From positions 12,481-34,216 of the forward strand of contig BEXV01002397.1 of the NCBI GenBank assembly GCA_003118195.1: 21,736 bases of DNA, read 5' to 3'. How positions within the stretch are numbered: position 1 is the first letter of the stretch; the number at the start of each line of letters is the position of its first letter. This DNA is from Hemicentrotus pulcherrimus (taxonomy: Eukaryota; Echinodermata; Echinoidea; Camarodonta; Strongylocentrotidae). The position numbers were made by a program, and so were the translations under genes. Below the pieces are notes generated by a model. It was not told where the DNA came from. It did not search any database and saw nothing but the letters and a program-made list of their open reading frames with translations. Positions 1 to 10,900 of the stretch are shown here, piece by piece.

Positions 1-112
1 GATAACGGTCAAACGGGACGGACGTACGGACGTACGGACGGACGTACGGACGGACAACCCGAAAACATGATGCCTCCGGCACCACCTTCGGTGGCGGAGG
101 CATAAAAAGCAT
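1..112. repeat. GGACGTAC minisatellite plus GC-rich hairpin repeat
   Basis: Bases 14-55 are short tandem GGACGTAC/GGAC units. They are followed by a hairpin at about 71-105: the stem ATGCCTCCG pairs with CGGAGGCAT, and inner CACC pairs with GGTG around a TTC loop. GC content is far above that of the neighbouring DNA. The combination looks like the end of a dispersed repeat cut by the window edge. Confidence 0.65.
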
Positions 113-1871
113 ATATTACGTGTTGTTAGGAAGTTTGTCCTACCTGGGAACAACTAATGTATGCTGTTGACATTCTGAATTGAAATATAATCATTTGTAA
201 CAGATAAATCAACTAATTTGTATCTAGGCACTTCACAAAAACGTATGCATTAGATTTGTTGTTGCATCATGTTGTTGGTCTAGTTCTAGTGATAAAACAA
301 ATCCTACCTTTAGAAAGAAAGTAAGAAACCCTAATAAGTACCTACTCATGACCAATGCTTACTGTTACACCAATACTGAATGCAACATAATGCAGAGTTA
401 TCTGTTTACAAGACATCGCCAGAACTCCTTTTGTCATTGGAGGACCTATGAAAAAACAATGTGTATAAATAATAATATAACCAAAAATGGAAGGAGTTTG
501 GAGACAAAAGCAGGGTTTGTTCTGCTGGGACAGTAAAATGCTCGAGAATTATTGCTAAAGGGGCAACTTTGCCTGACATGTCAATGGATATTCGGCAAAA
601 TAATTGCAACAATGTTCAATTCCAATTCACAAGACTAATGCAATTCTCAATTGAAAATGACAAATTCTAATTGCAAAGTAATAGCATTTACTGACATAAA
701 GACTGGGTTTATATCAATAATGACACCAAGTATTTCCATTTGTTATGTGTTCAGACACACATCACCATTATCACTACACAACCAGAAACTTCAATTAAAT
801 CCAGTTATATTTTGAGACTGCAAAGAAAATGTAAAATACAGTCTTTAGTTAGTCAATAACAGATGACTGATGATCCCAATGCCCCCCCCCCTTTCTTTGG
901 TCTGAAACTAGCGACAGACCACTGGAATTATGTCTTAAAATTTGCTGTGGAAACGGTAAAATTATTTAAGGGTGTAAGCGAGGCTAAGAATATGGATTTT
1001 ATAGAAATTTATCTAAGCTCATGACTTGGCAGGTTGAAAAATATTTGTGAGTCCACAAAAAAAACCTGCAAATATGGATTTTAACTGGTGTATCAGAAGT
1101 TTTGATGGAGATAACTTTGTGCATACAGCGTAAAGGCATCCCTTCATGATGGAAGATCTGGACCCGTTTCACAAAGCCTTTTTTTTCAATGACAAATGAC
1201 AAAAATCAGTGACAAATCTGATGATGACCAATCAGAAGCAAGGATTTCATTTGTGACTGATGACAAGTTTTGTGAAATGCCCCCCCCCCCTGGTCTCAAA
1301 GACCCAACTCTATCCAAGTGATGATGGCTTGATCTCCAACAACAAAGTCTCAAGTTCAACTTGATGCAAATGAAGTCCTGAAAGACAGTTCACATTCCGA
1401 TCCTTTTGAAGAAATCCTGCAACTTCAAATCGGATGTGCAACTGTAACATCTCCAAACAATGGATTCCTCTTGCACTTAGTCAATAGTACCCCTCCAAGG
1501 GTCTTCACATCTTTAGATAGCAAGAATCCTGGTCGTTTATCCCCCATGTAGCCTCAATTGAGTTTTTGTCATTTTAGGAGCTGTTGTCAAATGTCCATGT
1601 CAAGCTTCCGTAAGGAATTGATCTAGCTGAACTTCTGCGACATCAAGAAATCTGGAGTTGCTATTCCCGCAAAGCTTCCTCGCTCCTAGGTTATTTGTCG
1701 TCCTAGAAGCCATGTTGTCAGCAGGAGTCCAAAGCTTGTTCAGGCAAACTGATGTGACAGGAGCTTCCAAAGGTTCTTTCCACCTGAAGCCTTGCAAGAG
1801 TTCTGGAGTTGTTTCTGCTCACTCACACGGCCCCACTGTCTCAAGATTCTTTATCGTTCTAGAAGCTAGTG
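112..1871 (-). other. ARID2 3' UTR and downstream flank
   Basis: AT-rich DNA downstream of the stop. No convincing coding exon was seen on either strand. No AATAAA hexamer was found on the minus strand, so the poly(A) site is not assigned. It holds homopolymer C runs near 882-892 and 1280-1290, a small inverted-repeat element (1160-1290), and a set of diverged repeats at about 1566-1930. Confidence 0.4.
1160..1290. mobile_element. Short inverted-repeat element (MITE family 1, copy 1)
   Basis: The left end GGACCCGTTTCACAAAGC and the right end ACAAGTTTTGTGAAATGCCC are inverted versions of each other. Inner TGACAAATGACAA and TTGTGACTGATGACAA also pair. The core CCAATCAGAAGCAAGGATTT recurs in a second copy at 17230-17355. 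No coding capacity, so it looks like a non-autonomous DNA transposon. Confidence 0.65.
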
Positions 1872-1930
1872 TCAAGAGTCCAGGTCCAGCTTGTTCAAGC
1901 ACTTGGCCAGTGTTGTGGAGGATTCAGTGT
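1566..1930. repeat. Diverged tandem-like repeats overlapping the last exon's 3' end
   Basis: Three segments starting near 1566, 1699 and 1853 share a pattern on the + strand: TCNTNYTAGRAGC, then TTGTCA, TCCA and AGCTT(G). TCTGGAGTTG follows two of them, near 1650 and 1801. Spacing is about 133-154 bp. The copy nearest the gene includes the stop codon of exon o. Homology is weak and judged by eye. Confidence 0.4.
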
Positions 1931-1977
1931 TGCTGATCGCCAGGCTTGCTAAGAGGAGCTCATGCTTTCGGATCTCG
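1872..1977 (-). CDS. ARID2: ARID2 terminal exon o (V1933 to stop)
   Basis: The acceptor CTTGGCAG precedes 1977. The exon completes a split Ser codon and encodes [34 protein letters not shown] and a TGA stop at 1872-1874. Human reads LLKRHENNLSVLAISN and MEASSTLAKCLYEL. The tail after KCL is shorter than in vertebrates, where about 20 residues follow. The exon is short, but phase and homology both support it. Confidence 0.9.
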
Positions 1978-4900
1978 CTGCCAAGATATAATGGGTAAAA
2001 ATGTCAAAACGATGGCAAAAGTGAAGAAAAAATCTTCCACAGAAAAACATTTAGGAATCTAATGAAAAAATTAAATGGGGAATACAGTTCATTTTTTAAG
2101 GTATTTTAAAGGGATTGGGTATATTTGCCTCAGATTCTCAACAAAATCCTGGATTCAGCTCATGTTGCAATCATAATTATAATCATTTAGGTCAGTCAGG
2201 AATCCCATGAATTTTACAAGATTGGAAATCAAAATTTCAAAAAACCCATTTTACTAACGGTTTTTAAAACACTCGAGTCTATTGGGGGAAATGAGTATTG
2301 TTAGATCGGTCACTCAAAGATTTTTCCTTTTTTGAGGTCAGCGCAATTTTTGTAGGGCTTCAACACACTGATAACACATAGCACCATGCATCTCAGATTT
2401 GTAGAACTGGAACCATTGTTAAACAAACTTTCAGAGAAAGTGAAATATGTTCTGCGACATCATAAGTTTTAGTTTCACAGCCTAAAATTAAGAATCTTTC
2501 CTCAATGAAAGGAATGGCAGGAAGCTATGAAGTATATATATAAAGACATCTAACTGAATATGCAATGTATACCTACTGTAACCGACCGCATACAAAAGTC
2601 ACAATCTAAGCTTCAGTGAAACCTGGGGGGTGTTTCACAAAGATCTTAAGTTGAACTTAACTCTAAGTTGGACTTGATATTATGGAGAGCCATTTGTAGC
2701 CTTAAAATAAGATATATTCAAAAGCAAAAATTGAAATATTCTGGAATTTTATCAATTCTACATCAAAAACATGAAATCTCCTTGATAATAGAAAATTATG
2801 AATGATTTGGATCAACAATTTATGACTCTTAAAAAACTTTTACAAAATATTTCCAAAGATGCTAATGGCTTTCCATAATGTTTAAGTCCAATAAGTTCAA
2901 CTTAGGATCTTTGTGAAACAGGTGTGAAACAGGTGGTCGCTAAAGCAGGTTCGACTTATTATCTTTGATGAAATAAATCCAAATGAATGCTACTGGATCA
3001 CCATTAACTTACCTTCTTCCAACCGCAGAATGGGTTGCTATGTTCTTGAGAATCAGAGCTGCTGTGAGGCGTATGCTCTTAGTGACAGGTCCTTCATTTT
3101 CTCCCTGCAGAAACAAAACAAGGTATAAAATATATCATAAACTGTGCAGATATGACGAGCAGAAGAGGTATAACTTTATACTACAGATGTAATTCCATTG
3201 ATGGTGATTCTTTTGATGAATGATGGACAAACAGCTGCTGCAGTTAAGTTCAGTCAAGACAGTAGTCCTACCTACAGTCCTGAACATGTCGTGTCCCAAA
3301 TTACCCAATTTTCCACATATAATAACATACAAGTATATTTCCAGTTGCTTGTGCGAAGTAATGAGAAGGGAAGATATGATTAAAATAAATATGACTTCGT
3401 TAGATTACGTAACTTATTAATAAACAGAGAGGGACCAAAATATTTTGCAAAATTAATCAAAGGTTTAATATGTGATGTCAACAACAGAATATAACCCAAA
3501 GAGAGGCCCTTCAAAAGAAATTAAATAAAATACTTTTTTTTTTTTAATGATCTTTTAAATTCTATTTTTTCCAAATAAGGTCTCTGAACATAATATGCCT
3601 GGGTGTTTCGGTGCTTGGCAGATGAGATTATTAATTATTCAAAACTGATTTTCTTACCAAGAACTCATTGAGTGACGGTGTATTGAGGCTCCTACGTATT
3701 GCATGGTAAGCTGTGTGTGCGTTGTAGACGATGGGAGGAGGCTGAGGAGAGGAGTCTTGTGACGGGGGAGGGGTGGGCTGGGCTGCACGCTGTGCTCGCT
3801 TATCCATCGATGCTTGAACGGCTTGCTCGGAACAGTGCTTGTCCTGGAGTGCAGAGGTGAAATGGGAGACAAGGGGTTAAGAAATCTGATAAAACAAATT
3901 TTCTTTTAAAGGCCAGCTGTTCTAGTTTAGCCAGGAGGGAAAAGCTAGTAACATAACAAAAGAGAGAGAGAGAGAGAGAGAGATGCAATAAACAGAGAAA
4001 GGATACAAGAAGAGATAGAAAAAGAGAGGAAACAGAATGAAGTATAACAAAAATTAGAAGAAAGTTGGAAAGAAATAAAGAAGGAAGAAGGAAAGAAAGA
4101 AAGAGAAGGAAGAAGGAAAAAAAGAAAGAGAAGAAAAAGAAAAGAAAGAAGAAAGAAAAAAATAAAGAAGGAAAGAAGGAAGGAAAGTAGAAAGAAAGAA
4201 AGAAAGAGAAAAAAGAAAAAGAAGAAAGGAAGAAAGAAAGAGAAGGAAGAAGGAAAAAAAGAAAGAGAAGAAAAAGAAAGAAAAAGAAAGAAGGAAGAAA
4301 GAAATAAAAAAGGAAAGAAGAAAGGAAAGTAGAAAGAAAGAAAGAGAAAAAAGAAAAGGAAGAAAGGAAGAAAGAAAGGAAAGAAAGAAAGGAAAGAAGG
4401 ATAGAAAGACAAAAGTAAGAAGGAAGAAAGAAAGAAGGAAGAAAGAAAGAAGGAAGGTAGGAAGGAAGAAAGAACAGTTATCAAAGAAAGAAAGAGAAAA
4501 AGAAGGAAAGAGAAAAAGAAAAAAAAAAGAAGGGAGAAAGAAAGAAGACAGAAAGAAGGAAGGAAGGAAGAAAGAAAAATAATCAAAGACAGAAAAAAGA
4601 AGAATGAAAGAAAAGCTTTTGAAAATGACTGAAATGCTAATGCACCACTCACCATGATGTGGCTTACAACGGACCATCTCTGCCTCTGGATGCGATCACA
4701 TCCCTCCCACTCACAGATACCCCTGTAGTTGATGCTGAGGATATGATCCATACAGGTATGCGTGTGCAGAGCCTTGCCAGACCCAAGCTTTCTGTGGATC
4801 AGACAATAAATAAAATGAATAAAAACTTGCTGTAACACTCTACAAACGTCATATTCTATTTATTTCCAAATTCACAGGACGTGATTAAGACAAAATTCCA

Positions 4901-7900
4901 TTTTTATGTCCTGCCTCACCGAGTTTCTCCTTCAGAGTCCTAAAAACTACAACCAATACATGAGTAAAGTTAAAATATTTTGGCCCAAATTGTACTAATT
5001 TGTCATTGTTGCTAAGTCTTGTGTGATAGCAGAGATTTGTAGAGCTTACATAAAATCATTAAAATCATGTTTCAACGATGGTATAATTGGGAAAATAGGG
5101 TTAAGATAGAAATAAGAGAAATAAGAAAAAATAGAAATAGGAAATAATAGACATGTGTTTCTCACCTACTGCAACCCTTCCATTCACAGACATACTTCTG
5201 AACCACAGGCGCTGATTTCCCGCTGGTGCTACTCGACTTCCGACTTGAACTCGACGTTGACGACGATGAGGAATGCCTTCTCTTCTTACTGGAACGTGGT
5301 GTTGATGGTGAAGGAGGAGTAGGAGCAGGAGTTGTGGGAGAGGCTGCTGGGTTCGATGTCGCCGATTGCTTCGCGTCTGGAGACAATAGGACATCATCGA
5401 TGGGTCGCTTGAAGCATGGAGAGGCAGTGGAAGGGCTAGGGACTTGGACAGTTAAAGGAGACGGTGGCTGCTGCGCTGGCAGAGGCAAGGAAGATTGTGC
5501 TGAGGTAGTTGATGCTGGAGGGGCGGTTGTCGCCACCTGTGAGGAAGCAGAGGGCGTCCTAGCAGTTGCCTCTGAAACGCTCGTCTGATTGACGGAGCTT
5601 TGTGTCCTGTTTGAGGCAGCTGAACTTGTCTGGGTGTCACCAGACCGCGAGGTGGAGAGAGGCACTGACTGACAAGAGTTCTGCTGGTTGTTATTATTAG
5701 CATTTGCCACTGCACCGACAGTGACCGAAGGCACGGTACTGGGAAAATTGGGGCGTATCTCATGACAGAAAGCCACAAGCGACTTGGGGTTGGGAGTACT
5801 GGCGTTTGGAATGTTAGATTGGCTAAGGTTTGGTACTGCTCCGTAAAAGAGCTTATCGAGTCTATCACTCACTGTGTTATTACTGTCATAATTGGGGGAT
5901 TCTGTGTGCGATCCAATATCACCGTTCATCACATGATTCAAACAAGGTTTTCCTAACTTGTCAGCAAGAATGCCGTTTTCCGCTGAAGAAGACTTGTCCC
6001 TTTTCATTTGTTCCACAACACTGTCTACTTTATCGCCAATTGTTTGAGGGGTTTTCTTGAGGAGGGATTCAATGTCTTTGGAAGCTATGCCATCCTTGGC
6101 AATTTTGATCCCGCTATGGAGTTTGTCGTTCATATAACCATTTGCCAGTCCTTGCTTGGTAGGATTGTCTTGATTCAAAGAATCTACAGAGTTATTGCAT
6201 TCATTGACATCAGTCCTTGTGCCTACAGGTACAGGCAAGCCATTGCAAACAACACCTACAACCTTCTTATCCCCATCCTCTGAAATCACATTGACCGAAT
6301 AACTGCCTTTGCCGCTTTCCTTCTCACCATTTGCAGCCACTTGGCTGTCGGCGAATTTGCTCTGATCATCCTTCACGCTACCATTTTTGTTCTTGTCTCG
6401 CTCTTTGTCCTTGTCTTTATCTTTCTTTTTATGTTTCGACTTGTGGTTTTTCTTGGACTTGGTATCCTTCATGTTCATGTTGGGGCTTGTGGTGCCCGGT
6501 GGGGCTGGCAGGATGGGTTGGTGATGCAGTTGGATCTGTGGAATGTTTGCAATGGTTGGAGCAGACTGGACAGTCATGCCCTGTGAAAACTGTGTGACTA
6601 CTTGGACGTGAGACAAAGGCATGGTCTGACCTTGTGTTTGAACTGTCATGGGAGCACCCTGCGATTGCCCAATGGTGTTGAGCACTATCTGGCCTTGCTG
6701 AGGCTGTATCACCTGCAGTTGCTGCGGCTGTCCACCCGCGGCTTGAAGAGCTGGTCCTTGCTGAAGCAACCTCTTGATGAGAGGCGAGTCCCTGTTAGTA
6801 GGGCTCAAGGGGCCCTGTAACCTCTGAATCCCTGGGAAGCGTGCTATCTGCACATTTTGAGGATTCCCTTGAACCTGGGTAATCTGATGATGCTGAATGG
6901 GCCTTGCAATTTGGAAATTTTGAGTCCCTTGCATGTGTGACGGTTGCGGGAGTATAGGTCTTGACACTGGTGGTGGTTGTGGTAGAATTGGCTTTGGTCC
7001 TGTTCTTGGAGGGCCACTCACATTTTGCACCACAAGCTGTCCAGGATTCTGGGAGAGAATGGTAGCCTGGGCAAAGTTTCCTTGCTGTTTACTGTTGGTC
7101 ATGATCATTGTCTGACCGGGCTGAAAATGTTGGACACCCGTTACCATGGTGAGCTGCTGCTGTTGGACTTGCTGCTGAACCTGACCTTGTCCTGAAGGCT
7201 GCTGTAATAATGTCACTTGCAGAGGCACTTGCGTCTGGAACTGCTGTCCTTGGAAGTTTGTCTGGTTGTGGATGACAGTCTGGTGGCCCTGCACTTGTAT
7301 TTGCGGTTGCACTTGAACAAAGCTCCCACCTTGAGTTTGGATGACCGCCCCCTGAGAGTTCCCGACCACAGTTCCAGTTGACATCCCTACCGGGTGTGTT
7401 TGGACCATATTTCCCGCCTGTGTCTGCAGCATTGCCTGGTTACTATGCATTTGGACATTGACCATACCCCTTGAGACTACAGCTTGTGCTGGAATCTGCT
7501 GTTGAATGACATACTGTTGCTGCGGTTGGGACTGAGTCACCATTCCTGCTGTTCCTGGCTGTGTATTGCTGTTCACCAATTGGTAATGTTGGGTAACCTG
7601 TGCCTGCTGTGGTTGGCTGAAGACACCTGCTGGACTATTAGCAAAAGATTCTGGCATGGTTGTAACAAGTCCTTGCATTCGCTGCGGTTGAGGCAGATCG
7701 GGCGTTGATGTCTCCCCGTTTATCTTCGGTGTCTGAGATCCATTATCCTCAATGGTATCTGCCTCTGACAACATGCTCTCAGTTTCATCCATCGGAACGT
7801 CGCAGGAACTCTGGTTGAGGACTGGGGAACCTGCAATCTGGCGAACGATTCCTTCGGCAAGATCTGTCCTGTCCTCTGCATCATCATCGTCTTCATCTAC

Positions 7901-10900
7901 CCCCACAGCATGCATATTAGGAATCTTTTCTATTCTAACCTCACCATCTGGCAGTGACACTTTAAGAGGGGATTTGCACTTTTCTGTAGATGTATCCTCA
8001 GCCGAAGGCTTTGGGGACTTCTCTGCTCCTCTGCTCGGACTCTTGCTTGATTGTCTTGATGGGGTTTTCCTTCCTGATTTCCCACTGTTGCTTCGACTTC
8101 TGCTCTTACTCTTAGAGTTCAAATCAATACTTGACTCTGAATTTGTATCAGATTGAATATGGTGTTCTCCATTTCCGGTCGGCACAGAAATTCCTTCTCC
8201 TTGCTCGAGTTGATGAACTGTTGGTGGTACACTGGCGTTTTGAGGAATCCCTTTAGGCATACTACTATCAACTTGTGCTACAGTACCAACAAGACTGGGC
8301 ACAACTGGAACATTTGATCGCACTGCTGTGGGTGTCCCAACGTAGTTCTGAGGTCCATTTAATACTTGGGCTGGGCCCATTTGTCCATTAACAGGCTTGC
8401 CATTGGATTGTTGCAAGCCAAAGTTCAACTGCTGTTGCTGGACTCTCATGTTTCCTGCAATGATGTCTGCAACGCTGACATTTTCTCCCTGAGACGAATG
8501 TGGTACTGGCTGTTGCAATGGTGCTCCCTGAGCTTGTTGCTGCTGCAGAACTTCTGTTCGCTGTAACTGCTTCTCACCCATCGGATAGCTTCCCTGCTGA
8601 GGAATTTGTCCTATACTTGGCACTGGTTGTTGCACTGCATGCGGCTGCATGACTAGAGCCTGGGTGTTGGGCGTGACAGCTCTAGGAGCCAGCACTGGCC
8701 CTGCTTGGCTAACTTGGCGGCCACCTGGTGTATGAATATTTATCTGAGATGGCAGTTGTCCAGTTTGTCCTAGAATCTGTCCAGGAGTGGGCCCTTGCCC
8801 ATTGGGAGCATGTGGCTGAATCAACGGTCCATGGATGTGTCCTGGTATTTGTCCGTGGACTTGACCGGGCAGCTGAACTGGAGCTGGTCAGGAAGGCGGT
8901 GCAACCAACTGCCTCTGGGGAACCCCCTGGGGAACACCCTGGGGAACACCTTGGTGAAAGATTCCACCCTTGGGAGGAGGAGGGCTTGGTGAGACCGTGG
9001 GAGATGGAGAGTGCCTTTGGGCCATCCTAGCAATCATGGCTGAAGCTGCCATATTTCCTGCAATAGTTAGAAAAGTACAAGAAAAATATGAATACCAACA
9101 CAAGAAAGCACAAACAACAAAGAAAAGTTTAACTACAATATATTCTAAAAGACCTATCTTAATAAGGATCTGTTGTACAACAGTGCAAAGAAAAACGTTG
9201 AATTGGGAAAAAATTGAAGAATTGGCTAATTAAAATTACATGTTTCTCAACTGAAGCCCACATTGTTCTGTCAAACCATTTTTCCTTTTCATTTACAATA
9301 TATGCCAATGGTCCAGATTCCCGAAAGTCAATGCCTACAATTATTGAATTTCAACAACTACTTTTCTGCAAGTTCTTTGTGCCTGAACCGACTGGCATAA
9401 AGAATTCATGAAGGTTTCTTGCTATGTTAACAGTATTTTTGTGCACTCTGACTTTAAGTGAATGCATTTAGATTATTTGTTTCCTCTTGAAGAAAATTTG
9501 GAAGAAACACTCACCTCCAGGGGAAGGTGCACTCTGATTTGATTGCCATTTCCATGGCAATGGGACACGCCTTCTTTTGATGCCGGCGATAAGGAACTGA
9601 GGACCTGCCTCGGTATCTGCTTTCTTGCCATCTACTGCCGGGAAGACAATCCTGCAATAGAAAACAAACATAAACCAGCATCAAAGGGAAGTCCAACCTT
9701 GATAGTAAACTTCTCCAGAGGAAAAGAGGTTTAACTCTATTATCAAATAGACATTTACTTTACTTGTATTAAAGAGAACTGTTGCTGAGCTAGCGCCATG
9801 AGCGTCCGTGAATGATGTGTGCGCTCTATAAGTTTTCATTATCATTATTACTATTTATATCAGAGTAGTAGACTGCTAACAGTTTGAATGAAATCAGACA
9901 AAAAACGAGAATGATATGAAGTTTTGAGAGTTGTATTCACTGTAAGTATTTGCTCTTCAAATTGGCTGAATCTGTAATGTCTCAGTGCTGTAGTGGCAGA
10001 CAACTTTCTCATATGTTCCAACACACAAAATGACTATTTTCAATTTACAAAAAATGTACGACTCAGTAGGGTCTCTTCTCTTTAGAGGACTAATATACAT
10101 ACTTTATTTTGAGTAGTGACCCAAAAGAGAAGGCACCAAGGAGAATAAAAATGAATGGTATTTTTCTACACAGCAAACAGTTTATTGATATAAACAAATG
10201 CTCATGTACCTGTTACAGCTAATTTTACGTATGTTATTTCCAAAGAAAAAAATGCATAATTTGAATACTAGGACGCTGCTAATGTTTAAATTTCACAGAT
10301 AGGACATAAATGACATATTCATAATTCCTGCAAAGTTCTACAGAATTTAAGTTTGGCTGCAAAAGGGAAACATCATTTTTAATGATCTTTCTGGTTATTT
10401 CTTATAAATGGCCTGAGCGTTTCCAAGGAGCTAGAGTTTAAGTCACTTACTTGACGCATCTCATGAAGTCGTTTGAGTTGAGGATGTTTCGGCCCATGAT
10501 CTTACCACAGACCGACAGGTACTCTGCAAAGAGGTCTATGTTGGTGATTGATGCCACTGGGTCTGTGTCGTAATGTGCACCCAACCTGAAGTGAATGGAA
10601 AGAAATGAAATAACAAAGGAATAAATAAATGGATGGATAGATGGATGAATGGATAAATGGCAGGAATGAATGAATGTATGTAAGATTAATAAGTGAAACA
10701 TTGATTGGATTAATAAAATGGACAGATGGAAGAAATGAAAAAAGTATGAATTAACAAGCGGAAGAAAGAATGAAAGACTGAAAGAATGAATTAATGAATG
10801 AAATATATTAGCTAAAAAGTGATCATGATACAATAAAAGAATTTCACATTAATGTGTCAGCAAGGAATGGATTAAATAGTGGCTATGATGTAGGGCGCAT

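Noticed and set aside
1600..1797. Minus-strand ORF of 65 codons considered as the ARID2 last exon
   Set aside because: Its sequence does not match the family terminus, whereas 1872-1977 matches LAISN and LAKCL in the right phase.
1658..1936. Plus-strand ORF of 92 codons
   Set aside because: Antisense to exon o and to the degenerate repeats; no start context, splice sites or homology.
3945..4838. Two overlapping minus-strand ORFs of 297 and 207 codons, Phe/Ser/Leu-rich
   Set aside because: They read through the polypurine tract; only 4653-4791 is real coding sequence (exon l). The rest is a composition artefact.
7752..8156. Plus-strand ORF of 134 codons and similar plus-strand ORFs between 5226 and 9033
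   Set aside because: Antisense shadows of the giant exon; Ser/Leu-rich composition mirrors the coding strand and no family is recognisable.
8824..8824. A start of translation at 8824 for the giant ORF
   Set aside because: The codon there is TTG in the middle of an exon. The frame continues upstream to the TGA at 8888 and beyond it to the acceptor at 9057.
8878..8949. Annotating the 72-nt segment as a normal intron
   Set aside because: Donor and branch spacing are poor; kept only as a hypothesis among the findings.
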